64,000 nucleotides of DNA from contig DVFJ01000001.1 of assembly GCA_018713325.1 (NCBI GenBank), forward strand, positions 48,230-112,229. The letters are read 5' to 3'. The DNA is from Candidatus Onthenecus intestinigallinarum. GTDB lineage: Bacteria; Bacillota; Clostridia; Christensenellales; Aristaeellaceae. The position numbers and the translations under genes are program-made. The notes beneath the pieces are model-generated. The model worked only from the letters and a program-made list of their open reading frames with translations. It was not told where the DNA came from and did not search any database. This document shows positions 40,110 through 50,125 of the stretch, piece by piece. The first letter of the stretch is position 1; every line of letters begins with the position of its first letter.

Positions 40110-42080
40110 ATGTGTAACGACTGCGAGAAGAAGACCTTTTACATCACCACGCCGATCTATTACCCCAGCGACAACCTGCACATCGGCCACAGCTACTGCT
40201 CCACCGCCGCGGACACGATGGCCCGCTTCAAGAAGCTGACGGGCTACGACGTGTTCTTCCTGACCGGCACGGACGAGCACGGCCAGAAGATCGAGCGCAA
40301 GGCCCAGGCCGCGGGCGTCACCCCGCAGGAATACGTCGACCGCATCGTCGCGGGCATCAAGGACCTGTGGAAGCTGATGGACGTCGACTACGACGACTTC
40401 ATCCGCACCACCGACGAGCGGCACGTCAAGGCCGTGCAGCGCTGGTTCCGCCAGCTGTACGAGCAGGGCGACATCTACAAGAGCGAATACGAGGGCTGGT
40501 ACTGCACGCCCTGCGAGTCGTTCTGGACGGAGCTGCAGCTCAAGGACGGCTGCTGCCCCGACTGCGGCAGGCCCGTGGAGAAGACCCGCGAGGAGAGCTA
40601 CTTCTTCCGCCTGTCGAAGTACCAGGACTGGCTGATCCAGTACATCGAGGAGCATCCCGACTTCATCCAGCCCCCGACCCGCACCGCCGAGATGCTCAAT
40701 AACTTCCTGCGCCCGGGCCTGCAGGACCTGTGCGTGTCGCGCACCTCGCTCAAGTGGGGCATCCCCGTGGACTTTGACCCCAAGCACACGGTCTACGTGT
40801 GGGTCGACGCGCTGACCAACTACATCAACGCCCTGGGCGCGGGCACGGAGAACGACGCGCTCTACCGCAAGTACTGGCCCGCCGACATCCACCTGGTGGG
40901 CAAGGAGATCGTGCGCTTCCACACGATCATCTGGCCCATCATGCTGCACGCGCTGGGCCTGCCGCTGCCCAAGCAGGTCTTCGGCCACGGCTGGCTGGTC
41001 ATCGACGGCGGCAAGATGAGCAAATCAAAGGGCAACGTCGTCGACCCCGTCAAGCTGTGCGAGCGCTACACCTCCGACGCCGTGCGCTACTTCCTCATGC
41101 GCGAGGTGCCCTTCGGCTCCGACGGCGAGTTCACCAACGAGGCGCTCATCAAGCGCATCAACTCCGACCTGGCCAACGACCTGGGCAACCTGGTCAGCCG
41201 CAGCGTCGCCATGATCGAAAAGTACTTCGACGGCGTCGTGCCCGCGCCCGCCGAGCAGCAGGACCTGGACCGCGCGCTCATCGCCCAGCTCGAGACGCTG
41301 CCCGCCCTGGTCGAGCGCCACATGAACGCGCTGCAGTTCTCCGTGGCCCTGTCCGAGATCTGGAAGGTCATCGGCGAGTGCAACCGCTACATCGACCAGA
41401 CCACGCCCTGGATTCTCGCCCGCAACGAGGCCGACCGGCCCCGCCTGGGCACCGTGCTGTACAACCTGCTGGAGGCCAGCCGCATCGTCGCCGTGCTCGT
41501 CGGCCCCTTCATGCCGCGCACGCCCGAGCGCATCTTCGAGCAGACCGGCGTCACGGATGAGGCGCTCAAGACCTGGGATTCCGTGCAGCGCTTCGGCGCG
41601 GCCGTGCCCGGCAGCCGCGTGCACAAGGGCGAGGCGCTCTTCCCGCGCATCGACGTGCAAAAGGAGCTGGAGCTGCTGGAAAAGCAGAAGCAGGAGGCGG
41701 CAAAGGCCGCCCAGCCCGAAGAAAAGCCCGCCAAGCGCTTTGAACAGAAGCCCGAGATCGCCTTCGAGGACTTTGAAAAGCTGCAGCTCGTGGTCGCCCG
41801 CGTGCTCAAGTGCGAGAAGGTGCCCAAGGCCGACCGCCTGCTCAAGAGCACGCTGGACGTCGGCGGCGAGGAGCGCGTGGTCGTCAGCGGCATCGCCGGG
41901 CATTACACGCCCGAGGAGATGGTCGGCAGGCAGGTCGTGCTGCTGGCCAACCTGGCCCCGCGCAAGATCCGCGGCGTGGAGTCGCGCGGCATGCTGCTGT
42001 GCGCCGCGGACGACGAGGCGGGCGTGCTGCGCCTGCTGAGCGTGGACGGGGACGCGGACGCGGGGTGCGAGATCGGCTGA
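40110..42080 (+). CDS. metG: Methionyl-tRNA synthetase with C-terminal tRNA-binding domain
   Basis: A 656-residue class I synthetase charging tRNA-Met. Catalytic features: FYITTPIYYPSDNLHIGHSY (HIGH motif), zinc-knuckle cysteines in WYCTPCESFW and GCCPDCGRPV, and KMSKSKGNVV. An anticodon-binding helical domain covers about 365-510. After a charged linker (520-548) comes an EMAPII/Trbp111-like OB domain (549-656: FEKLQLVVARVLKCEKVPKA, SGIAGHYTPEEMVGRQVVLLANLAPRKIRGVES) that dimerises and binds tRNA. Start 40110 follows GAGGGAGAA. The stop overlaps tatD (TGATG). Confidence 0.98.
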   Translation: MCNDCEKKTFYITTPIYYPSDNLHIGHSYCSTAADTMARFKKLTGYDVFFLTGTDEHGQKIERKAQAAGVTPQEYVDRIVAGIKDLWKLMDVDYDDFIRTTDERHVKAVQRWFRQLYEQGDIYKSEYEGWYCTPCESFWTELQLKDGCCPDCGRPVEKTREESYFFRLSKYQDWLIQYIEEHPDFIQPPTRTAEMLNNFLRPGLQDLCVSRTSLKWGIPVDFDPKHTVYVWVDALTNYINALGAGTENDALYRKYWPADIHLVGKEIVRFHTIIWPIMLHALGLPLPKQVFGHGWLVIDGGKMSKSKGNVVDPVKLCERYTSDAVRYFLMREVPFGSDGEFTNEALIKRINSDLANDLGNLVSRSVAMIEKYFDGVVPAPAEQQDLDRALIAQLETLPALVERHMNALQFSVALSEIWKVIGECNRYIDQTTPWILARNEADRPRLGTVLYNLLEASRIVAVLVGPFMPRTPERIFEQTGVTDEALKTWDSVQRFGAAVPGSRVHKGEALFPRIDVQKELELLEKQKQEAAKAAQPEEKPAKRFEQKPEIAFEDFEKLQLVVARVLKCEKVPKADRLLKSTLDVGGEERVVVSGIAGHYTPEEMVGRQVVLLANLAPRKIRGVESRGMLLCAADDEAGVLRLLSVDGDADAGCEIG

Positions 42081-42931
42081 TGGAACGTCAAACGCAACCC
42101 CAGACGCAATCCCCAACGCCCGCCGAACGTGCGGACGTGCTCGCTCCGCTCTTTGACACGCACGCGCACCTGGACGACGAGCGCTTCACCTACGACGGCG
42201 GGCAGGAGGCGTTGATCGCCTCGCTACCCGAGGCGGGCGTGCGCCTGTGCACGTGCGTGGGCTCGGATATGCGCACCAGCGCGCAGGTGGTGGAGCTGGC
42301 GCGCCGCTACGCGTTCCTGTACGCGGCGGTCGGCGTGCACCCGCACGAGGCGAAGGACTTTCGCGAGGAGGACGTCGGAACGCTTGCGCGCTACCTGACG
42401 CAGGAGCCGAAGGTGCGCGCGCTGGGCGAGATCGGGCTGGACTATTACTACGACCACTCCGCGCGCGACGTGCAGCGCGAGGTCTTCGCCCGCCAGCTCG
42501 ACCTGGCCTATGAGCTGGGCGTGCCCGCCTGCCTGCACGTGCGCGACGCGCACGGCGACACGCTGGACATCCTGCGCGCGGCGCGCGGCCGCCTGCCCGT
42601 GTTCGTACTGCACTGCTGCTCGGCCAGCCTGGAGAGCGCGCGCGTCTATCTGGACCTGGGCGGCTACGTCTCCTTTGCCGGGCCGGTGACGTTCAAAAAG
42701 GCGGCAAACCTGCAGCAGGTCGCCCGCTTCGTGCCGGACGACCGGCTGCTGATCGAGACCGACAGCCCCTACCTCGCGCCCGAACCCGTGCGCGGGCGGC
42801 GCAACGACCCGCGCAACGTCGCGCACATCGCGCGCTGCCTGGCGGGCCTGCGCGGCGTGGAGCCGGAGACGCTCGCGCGCCAGACGTTCGAAAACGGCCT
42901 GCGCTTTTACCGCATCGATCTGACGGCCTGA
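42080..42931 (+). CDS. tatD: TatD family metal-dependent deoxyribonuclease
   Basis: A 283-residue TIM-barrel hydrolase. Metal motifs: LFDTHAHLDDERF, AAVGVHPHEAKDF, RALGEIGLDYYYDHS, LHVRDAH, VLHCCSAS and LIETDSPYLAPEPVRGRRNDPRNV. TatD/YcfH enzymes act as 3'-5' exonucleases on DNA and are commonly encoded after metG. The first 20 residues are a Gln/Thr/Pro extension before the conserved core. Translation is coupled to metG by a one-base stop/start overlap. Confidence 0.94.
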   Translation: MERQTQPQTQSPTPAERADVLAPLFDTHAHLDDERFTYDGGQEALIASLPEAGVRLCTCVGSDMRTSAQVVELARRYAFLYAAVGVHPHEAKDFREEDVGTLARYLTQEPKVRALGEIGLDYYYDHSARDVQREVFARQLDLAYELGVPACLHVRDAHGDTLDILRAARGRLPVFVLHCCSASLESARVYLDLGGYVSFAGPVTFKKAANLQQVARFVPDDRLLIETDSPYLAPEPVRGRRNDPRNVAHIARCLAGLRGVEPETLARQTFENGLRFYRIDLTA

Positions 42932-42936
42932 GCCGC

Positions 42937-42969
42937 GGCCGCCGCAAGGTTTTTCGCTTTGCGGCGGCC
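42937..42969. terminator. Stem-loop after tatD
   Basis: GGCCGCCGCAA (42937-42947) pairs with TTGCGGCGGCC (42959-42969). The loop holds the T run, and no T tract follows the stem, so efficiency as a terminator is uncertain. Confidence 0.45.
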
Positions 42970-43067
42970 ATCTGTATAAATACCGGATATTTTCAGCATA
43001 CTTTCCCCAACGCGGCGGCCGTCGCGCGCGTCTATAGGGAGAAACGGTGCGTCCCCGCCGTCCCGAC

Positions 43068-43096
43068 TTGACAGCCGGGGCCGTATGTTTTACAAT
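43068..43096 (+). promoter_or_regulatory. Promoter of the Ig-repeat membrane protein gene
   Basis: TTGACA (43068-43073), 17 bases, TACAAT (43091-43096); about 90 bases of leader follow, including an 8-base-pair hairpin GGGAGCGC/GCGCTCCC (43171-43190) just after the GGGAGGA site. Confidence 0.75.
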
Positions 43097-43198
43097 GAGG
43101 ACAAACTGGGAATCGTATCGATTCTTGTCGGGCGGGCCCTGCGGGTCCCGGGCCGTGACAGAAGGGAGGAGGGAGCGCCAGCGCGCTCCCGCATTGCG

Positions 43199-45577
43199 AT
43201 GAAATGCAGGTCTATGGTCCTGGGGCTGCTGCTGTTGGCGTTTGCCTTGGCGCTCGCCCTGCCCGCGTCGGCGGAGTATGACCCCATCACCACGTCCTCC
43301 GCGTGCGTGCCCAACACGCTGGTCGAGCCCGGCCCGGTCGACGTGACGATCAAGGTCTACAACAGCGGCGACACGGACATGCAAAGCCCCATGACGCTCT
43401 ACGACCCGAACGGCGAGGCCGTGGAGAACTTTGTGGACGTCACGCTGGCCGCCGGCCAGTCCCAGAGCTGGAACGGCACCTGGAACGTCTCCCAGGAGGA
43501 GATGGCCGAGGGCAAGCTGCGCTTTGCGCTGCGCTATGAGCTCAACGCCGGCGGCGCCGCCGTGCAGGTCAACAAGACCATCGCCGTCTCTATCCAACAG
43601 GACGCGCCCGCGCCCAGCCTGACCGCCAGCTACACCGTCACGCCCAACCCCGCCCAGGAGGGCGCCGAGGTCACCCTCACCTACACGCTGTCCAACACCG
43701 GCAACGTCGCCGTGACCAACGTGCAGATCACCAACGAGGAGCTGACCGACGAGCGCATCAACATCAGCCGCATCGAGACGGGCGAGCGCGTCACGCGCGA
43801 ATTCGTCTACGAGATGGGCGATGAGGCCGTCACGTTCAAGCCCAAGGTCACCTACCGCGCCGACGGCTCCGACCGCGTGCTGACCATCGGTACCATGGCT
43901 CAGGAAACCATCGAGGTCGCCGAGGGCGACCTGGAGCTGGAGCTCGTCGGCGGCGAGAACGTCGTGGGCGCCATGCCCGGCGACAAGGCCACCCTCACCC
44001 TCACGATGCGCAATACCGGCAACATCACCTACTCCAACATCCAGATCACCGACAGCGTGCTCGGCGAGATCGAGAGCGGCCTGGAGCTCGGGCCCGGCGA
44101 GGAGAAGACCGTCCAGCGCGAGTTCACCGTGCAGGAATCCGCCGACCACGCCTTCACCGTCACCGCCGTCAGCAGCGCCGGCGGCGAGATTGAGCACACC
44201 TCCAACAAGGTCAGCGTCGTCGCGCTCGACCTGGAGCGCGCCGTCAACCTCGAGGTTTCCGCCGAGGCCGGCCAGACCGTCATCCGCGAAAAGCCCGCCG
44301 TGGTCGCCTTTGCCGTGACCGTCAGGAACATCGGCGAGGTCGACGCGCAGAACGTCGAGCTCTATCAGGGCGACACGCTTGTGGCCACCATCGACTCCAT
44401 CCCCGCGGGCGAAGAGGACCGCGTCGTCAAGGAGTATTCCGTCAGCATGGAGGGCACCTTCCAGTTCACCGCCGTCAGCTACATGGAGGTGGAGCAGCAG
44501 GAGGAGCCCCTGCAGCAGCGCTTTGACTCGCCCGAGGTCGTGCTCGCCTACGTCGAGGCCACGCCCGAGCCCGTCACCCCGCCGCCCACGCTCGCGCCTG
44601 AGGCCACCGTCGAGCCCGTGGCCACCGAAGCGCCCGAGACCGGCGCATCCGCCGGCATGGTAGCGCTCTACGTCCTGGCCGGCGTGCTGGGCGTCGCGCT
44701 CCTGGCCGTGCTGGGGCTCATGATTGCCGCGCGCCTCAGGGGCGAGGGCAGCCCCGCCGCAGCCGCCGTCGACGGCTTCGAGCGCGGCGGAAGCCGCAGC
44801 TACACCGCCCGTCCCGGCACGCAGCGCCGCCGGCCGCGCGAGCGCGTGGAGCTTGAGCCGCGCGCGGACGACGAACCGCGTGACGAGGGCGCCGAACAGG
44901 CCGCGCCCGACGTGCCGCCTGCCCGCGGACGCCGTTCGCGTCCGGAACCGGAGCAGCCGTCTGCCGCCGGAGCGGAACAGCCGGAATCCGCGGCGGAACC
45001 GCCGGTCGAGGCCGCGCCTGAAGAAGAGACGGCGGCCGAACCCGAGGTTCAGCCCGAGCCCGCGCCTGAGGCCGAACGGCCGGCCGCGCCCGAGCGCCGG
45101 GCCCGTGCCGAGCGCCGCGCCCGCCCGGAGCCCGAAGAGGAAGAGGACGACTACGGCGAGCCCGTCGACGCGCCCGCCAAGCCCGCCCGGGCCAAGCGGG
45201 GCTTCCTGAGCGGCCTGCTGCGCGGTCGCAGGAAGGTCGGCGAGGACGACTATGTCGCGCCCGTACCGAACGAGGAGCCGGACGATGTGCAGCCGGAAGA
45301 GGACATGGACAAGACCGTGCTCTACGATCGCGAGCTGTTCAACCGCATCCGCGAGAGCGCAGGCAAGGAAGGCGGCCTGAGCGAGCAGGACCAGCTGCTG
45401 ATGCAGGGCGGCACGGGCAGCTACCGCCTGAGCCGCAGCGTGCGCGACGCGGCGCCCAAGCCCGCCGAGCCCTCCGGGCGCAGCGCGGACGACGACTGGA
45501 TCGACGAGGAGCCGGAGGACGATCCCTACGTCGACGGCCCGGACGACGCGTCCCGCGGACGGCGCAAGGGCAAGTAA
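43199..45577 (+). CDS. Large Ig-like (CARDB/NEW3-type) repeat membrane protein
   Basis: A 792-residue protein of unknown function. Signal peptide 1-25. The exterior part (about 26-475) consists of four beta-sandwich repeats of the CARDB/NEW3/DUF11 type, recognised by phrases such as VTLTYTLSNTGNVAVTNVQITN, ATLTLTMRNTGNITYSNIQITD and VVAFAVTVRNIGEVDAQNVELY. A Pro/Thr stretch precedes one membrane helix (about 484-506, VALYVLAGVLGVALLAVLGLMIA). About 285 cytoplasmic residues follow, very rich in Glu, Pro, Arg and Ala, ending with DKTVLYDRELFNRIRES and acidic sequence. A purine-rich site lies 30 bases upstream, with a hairpin between it and the ATG. It may organise envelope proteins; this is inference. 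Confidence 0.8.
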   Translation: MKCRSMVLGLLLLAFALALALPASAEYDPITTSSACVPNTLVEPGPVDVTIKVYNSGDTDMQSPMTLYDPNGEAVENFVDVTLAAGQSQSWNGTWNVSQEEMAEGKLRFALRYELNAGGAAVQVNKTIAVSIQQDAPAPSLTASYTVTPNPAQEGAEVTLTYTLSNTGNVAVTNVQITNEELTDERINISRIETGERVTREFVYEMGDEAVTFKPKVTYRADGSDRVLTIGTMAQETIEVAEGDLELELVGGENVVGAMPGDKATLTLTMRNTGNITYSNIQITDSVLGEIESGLELGPGEEKTVQREFTVQESADHAFTVTAVSSAGGEIEHTSNKVSVVALDLERAVNLEVSAEAGQTVIREKPAVVAFAVTVRNIGEVDAQNVELYQGDTLVATIDSIPAGEEDRVVKEYSVSMEGTFQFTAVSYMEVEQQEEPLQQRFDSPEVVLAYVEATPEPVTPPPTLAPEATVEPVATEAPETGASAGMVALYVLAGVLGVALLAVLGLMIAARLRGEGSPAAAAVDGFERGGSRSYTARPGTQRRRPRERVELEPRADDEPRDEGAEQAAPDVPPARGRRSRPEPEQPSAAGAEQPESAAEPPVEAAPEEETAAEPEVQPEPAPEAERPAAPERRARAERRARPEPEEEEDDYGEPVDAPAKPARAKRGFLSGLLRGRRKVGEDDYVAPVPNEEPDDVQPEEDMDKTVLYDRELFNRIRESAGKEGGLSEQDQLLMQGGTGSYRLSRSVRDAAPKPAEPSGRSADDDWIDEEPEDDPYVDGPDDASRGRRKGK

Positions 45578-45589
45578 TCCCATACGTCA

Positions 45590-45628
45590 CGGCTGCGCTG
45601 CGAGCGATTCGCGGCGCAGCCGTTTTTT
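45590..45628 (+). terminator. Terminator of the Ig-repeat gene
   Basis: CGGCTGCGC/GCGCAGCCG stem (45590-45598 and 45614-45622) followed by six T. Confidence 0.88.
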
Positions 45629-45690
45629 GTGAAGGGCCGCCGAAATTGCCGTACCCGTGTGCGCTGCCCCTGTACGCGGCGCGCAAAAGA

Positions 45691-45699
45691 TGGTATAAT
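45691..45699 (+). promoter_or_regulatory. Extended -10 promoter of the DUF2461 gene
   Basis: TGG followed by TATAAT (45694-45699), about 49 bases before the start; no good -35. Confidence 0.6.
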
Positions 45700-45747
45700 G
45701 AGGGCGTTTGAGGGCCGCAAAGGCCCGCATGCAGAGGGAGGCGCTCC

Positions 45748-46458
45748 GTGTTCGACGGTTTTCCGCAGGAGATGATCGGCTTTCTCCTGTCCATTCGCTT
45801 CAACAACAGCACGGCCTACTTTCAGGCGCACCGCGACGAGTACGAGCGCTTCGTCAAGCGCCCGCTCTACGCGCTGTGCGAGGCGCTCGCGCCCGTCGTG
45901 CAGGAGATCGATCCCGACCTGGACACGCGCCCCGCAGGCGTCTGCTCGCGGCTGCGGCGCGACACGCGCTTTTCGCGCGACAAGTCGCCCTATCGCGACC
46001 ACGTGTGGATCGGCTGGCGCTACGCCGGCGAGCCGCGCAGCGAGATCTTCGGCCTGTACTGGGACGCCTATCCCGAGTCGAGCAGCTGGGGCTGCGGCGC
46101 GTACGGCGAGAACAAGCCCGTCATGGACGCGCTGCGCGCGCGCATGCTGGAGCATCCCGAGGAGATGCTCGCCATCCTGAACGCGCCGGACTTCAAGGGC
46201 CGCTTCGTCCTGGAGGGGCCGGACTACAAGAAGCTTGCCGTGCCGGACGCGCTGCCCGAGGCGCTCAGGCCGCTATACAACAAGAAGGGCTTTTACTTTC
46301 ACCAGGCGACCGACGCGGAGCAGGACCTGGAGCTGATCTTTTCCGGCCGGATCGTGGAGCGGGTGTCGCGCGACCTGCGCGCGCTCGGCCCGCTGTACCG
46401 CTATATGCGCCGGATGCAGGAGGCGGCCGGGCCGCGCGAGCGGCGCTGGGACCGATAA
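45748..46458 (+). CDS. DUF2461 family protein
   Basis: A 236-residue soluble protein matching DUF2461 (TIGR02453): FLLSIRFNNSTAYFQAHRDEYERFVKRPLYAL, RDTRFSRDKSPYRDHVWIGW and GFYFHQATD near the end. The family is widespread in bacteria and some eukaryotes but has no known activity. The start is GTG 45748 with GAGGGAGG six bases upstream. The phosphohexomutase follows 11 bases after the stop, so they form an operon. Confidence 0.85.
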   Translation: MFDGFPQEMIGFLLSIRFNNSTAYFQAHRDEYERFVKRPLYALCEALAPVVQEIDPDLDTRPAGVCSRLRRDTRFSRDKSPYRDHVWIGWRYAGEPRSEIFGLYWDAYPESSSWGCGAYGENKPVMDALRARMLEHPEEMLAILNAPDFKGRFVLEGPDYKKLAVPDALPEALRPLYNKKGFYFHQATDAEQDLELIFSGRIVERVSRDLRALGPLYRYMRRMQEAAGPRERRWDR

Positions 46459-46469
46459 GGAGGATTCGC

Positions 46470-47978
46470 ATGCACGAGGACTGGCTTTCCCTGCTCAGCG
46501 GCACGGACGTGCGCGGCGATGCAGCCCCGCGCGAAGGGCATCCCGCCGTGCTGACCGAGGACGTTGCGCGTGCGCTAGGCGCGGCGTTTGCGCGCTTTTT
46601 GCGCGCGCAGGGGCATGAGCGCCCGCTCGTAGCCGTCGGGCGCGATTCGCGCGTGACGGGCGAGGCGCTGCTGCGCGCCGCGGTGGAGGGCCTGTGCCGC
46701 GAGGGCGCGCGCGTGCGCGTGTGCGGCCTGTGCACCACGCCCGCCATGTTCATGACGACCGTGACCGAGGGGTTCATGGCCGACGGCTCGGTCATGATCA
46801 CCGCCAGCCACCACCCCTGGTACCGCAACGGCCTGAAGTTCTTCACCGCGCAGGGCGGCCTGTCCGCGCAGGAGGTCGGCGGCCTGCTGCGGGATGCGCG
46901 GGACGTGCCCGCCGGCCTGCCGGACGGCGCGGACGTGCGTGAGACGGACTTTCTGTCCGTCTATGCCCGCCAGCTGGAGCGGATCATGCGCGACGCGCTC
47001 GGCGGCGGCCCCAGACCGCTGGCCGGGCTGCACATCGCCGTGGACGCGGGCAACGGCGTGGGCGGCTTCTACGCGCGCGTGCTCGGCGAACTGGGCGCGG
47101 ACACGTCCGGCAGCCAGTTCCTGGAGCCGGACGGCATGTTCCCCCACCATATGCCCAACCCGGAGGACGCGGAGGCCATGCGCGCCGTCTCGCGCGCCGT
47201 GCTGGACAGCGGCGCGGACCTGGGCGTCATCTTCGATACGGACTGCGACCGCGCGGCCATCGTCGACGCCACGGGCCGGGAGATCAACCGCAACCGGCTG
47301 ATCGCGCTGATCTCGGCCATCCTGCTCACGGAGACGCCGGGCGCGACGATCGTGACCGACTCGGTCACCTCCTCCGGCCTGGCGGACTTCATCGCCGTGC
47401 GCGGCGGCGTGCACCATCGCTTCAAGCGCGGGTACCACAACGTCATCGAGGAGGCGCGGCGGCTGTGCGCAACGGGCGTCGACTGCCCGCTGGCCATCGA
47501 GACGAGCGGCCATGCCGCGCTGCGCGAGAACTACTTCCTCGACGACGGCATGTACCTGGTCACGCGCCTGATCGTCGCGGCCATGCGCAAGAAGGCGGCC
47601 GGCGGCGGCATCGGCGACTGGATTGAGGGTCTGCGCGAGCCCGTCGAGGCGCGCGAGGTGCGCATCGCCATCACCGCGGCGGACTTCCGCGCGGCGGGCG
47701 CGGCGGCGCTGGCGGCCTTCGAGACCTATGCGCCCGCGCATGGCGGACGGCTGGCGCAGGACAGCCGCGAGGGCGTGCGCGCGTCCTTTGACGTGGACGG
47801 ATGCGCCGGGGCGGGCTGGCTGCTGATCCGCATGTCCGTGCACGACCCGGTCATGCCCGTCAACTGCGAATCGGACGCCGCGGGCGGCGTGCGCGCGATG
47901 CTCACTGTGCTGTCGGATGCGCTCGCGTGCTGCGAGGGGCTCGACCTCTCGCCGCTGCGCCAGGCGCTTGAGGCATAA
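46470..47978 (+). CDS. Phosphohexomutase (PGM/PMM family)
   Basis: A 502-residue alpha-D-phosphohexomutase. The catalytic phosphoserine lies in [17 protein letters not shown], the metal loop is [12 protein letters not shown], and the sugar-binding loop is [20 protein letters not shown]. The C-terminal phosphate loop region contains [14 protein letters not shown], less canonical than RxSGTEP, which suggests divergence. It interconverts hexose 1- and 6-phosphates such as glucose or mannose for envelope polysaccharide synthesis. AAGGAGG precedes the ATG. Neighbours are DUF2461 and transketolase. Confidence 0.88.
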   Translation: MHEDWLSLLSGTDVRGDAAPREGHPAVLTEDVARALGAAFARFLRAQGHERPLVAVGRDSRVTGEALLRAAVEGLCREGARVRVCGLCTTPAMFMTTVTEGFMADGSVMITASHHPWYRNGLKFFTAQGGLSAQEVGGLLRDARDVPAGLPDGADVRETDFLSVYARQLERIMRDALGGGPRPLAGLHIAVDAGNGVGGFYARVLGELGADTSGSQFLEPDGMFPHHMPNPEDAEAMRAVSRAVLDSGADLGVIFDTDCDRAAIVDATGREINRNRLIALISAILLTETPGATIVTDSVTSSGLADFIAVRGGVHHRFKRGYHNVIEEARRLCATGVDCPLAIETSGHAALRENYFLDDGMYLVTRLIVAAMRKKAAGGGIGDWIEGLREPVEAREVRIAITAADFRAAGAAALAAFETYAPAHGGRLAQDSREGVRASFDVDGCAGAGWLLIRMSVHDPVMPVNCESDAAGGVRAMLTVLSDALACCEGLDLSPLRQALEA

Positions 47979-48019
47979 GAAAACCGTCAGAAAACCATCA
48001 GAGAAAGGATGTCTTGCAC

Positions 48020-49999
48020 ATGAACCAGTTGGATACGCGCTGCATCAACACCATCCGCGTGCTGGCCGCCGACGCCGTGCAGAAGGCGAACTCCGGTCAC
48101 CCCGGCGCGCCGATGGGCATGGCACCCATGGCCTACGCCCTGTGGCAGAAGGAGATGCGCCACAGCCCGCGCAACCCCAAGTGGGTCAATCGCGACCGCT
48201 TCGTGCTCTCCTCGGGCCATGCGTCCGCGCTGCTGTACACGCTGCTGCACCTGTACGGCTACGGCCTGACGATGGATGACCTCAAGGCGTTCCGCCAGTG
48301 GGGCTCCAAGACGCCCGGCCACCCCGAGTACGGCCACACCGTGGGCGTGGAGACGACCACCGGCCCGCTGGGCCAGGGCGTGGCCAACGCCGTGGGCTTT
48401 GCGATGGCCGAGGCGCACCTGGCGGCCAAGTTCAACCGCCCGGGATTCCCGATCGTCGATCACTACACCTACGCCATCTGCGGCGATGGGTGCATGATGG
48501 AGGGTATCTCCTCCGAGGCTGCGTCCCTGGCGGGCACGCTGGGCCTGGGCAAGCTGATCCTGCTCTACGACGACAACGACATCTCCATCGAGGGCAACAC
48601 GAACATCGCCATGCGCGAGGATGTGCCCGCGCGCTTTGCGGCCTACGGCTGGCACGTGCAGAAGGTGCAGGATGGCAACGACGCCGACCAGATCGCCGCG
48701 GCGGTCGAGGCGGCCAAGCAGGATCTGCGCCCCTCGCTGATCGTCGTGCCCACGACCATCGGTTACGGTTGCCCGGCTAAGGCGGGCAAGGCCAGCGCGC
48801 ACGGCGAACCGCTCGGCGCGGAGAACCTGGCCGCCACGAAGGCGTTCCTGGGCATGAGCGAGGAGAGCTTCCACGTGGACGCGGAGGTCTACGCGCACGC
48901 GGCCGAGAAGGTCGAGGCGGGCGCCGCCGACGAGCAGGCCTGGAACGACCTGTTCGCGCGCTACGCGCAGGCCTACCCGGACCTGGCCAAGGAGTGGGAC
49001 CTGTGGCACGCGGACAAGCTGCCCTTTGACTTTGAGTCCGACGCGGATCTGTGGTCGTTCGACGGCCCGGCCGCCACGCGCGCGACCTCGGGCACGGTGC
49101 TCAACAAGCTGGCCAAGCGCGTGCCGAACTTCTTCGGCGGCTCGGCCGACCTTGCGCCCTCCAACAAGAGCGACATCAAGGGCGCGGGCGACTTCTCCAA
49201 GGAGAACTACGCCGGCGGCAACCTGCACTTCGGCGTGCGCGAGCACGCGATGGCGGCCATCTGCAACGCGATCGCGCTGCACGGCGGCCTGCGCGCCTAT
49301 GCGGCCACGTTCTTCGTCTTCAGCGACTACATGAAGAACGCCATGCGCCTGAGCGCACTGATGAAGCTGCCGGTCACCTACATCCTCACGCACGATTCCA
49401 TCGGCGTGGGCGAGGACGGCCCCACGCACGAGCCCATCGAGCAGCTGGCGGGCCTGCGCGCCACGCCGGACCTGCTGGTCTTCCGCCCCGCCGACGGCAA
49501 GGAGACGACCGCCGGCTGGGAGGTCGCGCTCACGAGCGGCCTGCCCACCTGCCTGGTGCTCACGCGCCAGAACCTGCCCCAGTACGAGGGCAGCGGCACC
49601 GCCGCGCTCAAGGGCGGCTATGTGCTCTGCGACAGCGACAAGCCCACGCCCGACGCGATTCTGCTGGCCTCCGGCTCCGAGGTCGAGCAGGCGATGGGCG
49701 CCCAGAAGCTGCTCAAGGAGCAGGGCGTCGATGCGCGCGTCGTATCCATGCCCTGCATGGAGCTGTTTGACAAGCAGGACGCCGCCTACCGCGAGTCCGT
49801 GCTGCCCGCCGCCGTGCGCGCGCGCGTGGCCGTCGAGGCCGGCGCGACGATGCCCTGGTACAAGTACGTGGGCCTGGACGGCGCGGTGATCGGTCTGGAT
49901 CACTACGGCGCCTCCGCGCCGGCGAAGCTGCTGTTTGAGCAGTTTGGCTTCACGGCGCAGCACGTGTGCGAGGAGACGCTGCGCGTGCTGGGCAAGTAA
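48020..49999 (+). CDS. tkt: Transketolase
   Basis: A 659-residue thiamine-diphosphate enzyme of the pentose phosphate pathway that moves two-carbon units between sugar phosphates. Conserved stretches: [56 protein letters not shown], the ThDP motif [18 protein letters not shown] to [28 protein letters not shown] and [23 protein letters not shown]. The full length and three domains are present. The ATG at 48020 follows GAAAGGA. It is preceded by the phosphohexomutase with a 41-base gap, and followed by a strong terminator. Confidence 0.97.
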   Translation: MNQLDTRCINTIRVLAADAVQKANSGHPGAPMGMAPMAYALWQKEMRHSPRNPKWVNRDRFVLSSGHASALLYTLLHLYGYGLTMDDLKAFRQWGSKTPGHPEYGHTVGVETTTGPLGQGVANAVGFAMAEAHLAAKFNRPGFPIVDHYTYAICGDGCMMEGISSEAASLAGTLGLGKLILLYDDNDISIEGNTNIAMREDVPARFAAYGWHVQKVQDGNDADQIAAAVEAAKQDLRPSLIVVPTTIGYGCPAKAGKASAHGEPLGAENLAATKAFLGMSEESFHVDAEVYAHAAEKVEAGAADEQAWNDLFARYAQAYPDLAKEWDLWHADKLPFDFESDADLWSFDGPAATRATSGTVLNKLAKRVPNFFGGSADLAPSNKSDIKGAGDFSKENYAGGNLHFGVREHAMAAICNAIALHGGLRAYAATFFVFSDYMKNAMRLSALMKLPVTYILTHDSIGVGEDGPTHEPIEQLAGLRATPDLLVFRPADGKETTAGWEVALTSGLPTCLVLTRQNLPQYEGSGTAALKGGYVLCDSDKPTPDAILLASGSEVEQAMGAQKLLKEQGVDARVVSMPCMELFDKQDAAYRESVLPAAVRARVAVEAGATMPWYKYVGLDGAVIGLDHYGASAPAKLLFEQFGFTAQHVCEETLRVLGK

Positions 50000-50011
50000 T
50001 CGGGCCCAACC

Positions 50012-50042
50012 AAGGGGGGATGCGACGCATCCCCCTTTTTTT
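50012..50042 (+). terminator. Terminator of tkt
   Basis: AAGGGGGGATGCG-ACGCATCCCCCTTTTTTT, a stem of about ten GC-rich pairs with T run. Confidence 0.9.
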
Positions 50043-50052
50043 GATGCGTCTC

Positions 50053-50103
50053 TTGACAAAAAGTACGAATTCGTATTATAATCCAAAAGTACGAATACGT
50101 ACT
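50053..50103 (+). promoter_or_regulatory. Promoter with two MarR operators
   Basis: TTGACA (50053-50058), 18 bases, TATAAT (50077-50082). Two palindromes share the core TACGAAT: TACGAATTCGTA (50064-50075) inside the spacer and AGTACG-AATA-CGTACT (50088-50103) over the start region. Their centres are 26 bases apart. Binding there would block RNA polymerase, as for autoregulated MarR repressors. Confidence 0.85.
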
Positions 50104-50125
50104 AATTTTGAGGGAGGGAAGCAGG

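Noticed and set aside
43161..43190. Intrinsic terminator before the Ig-repeat gene
   Set aside because: The hairpin has no T tract and lies between ribosome binding site and start codon.
42224..45583. A 1119-codon minus-strand frame
   Set aside because: It mirrors the TatD and Ig-repeat genes, with Ala/Val/Gly-rich, motif-free sequence; a shadow frame.
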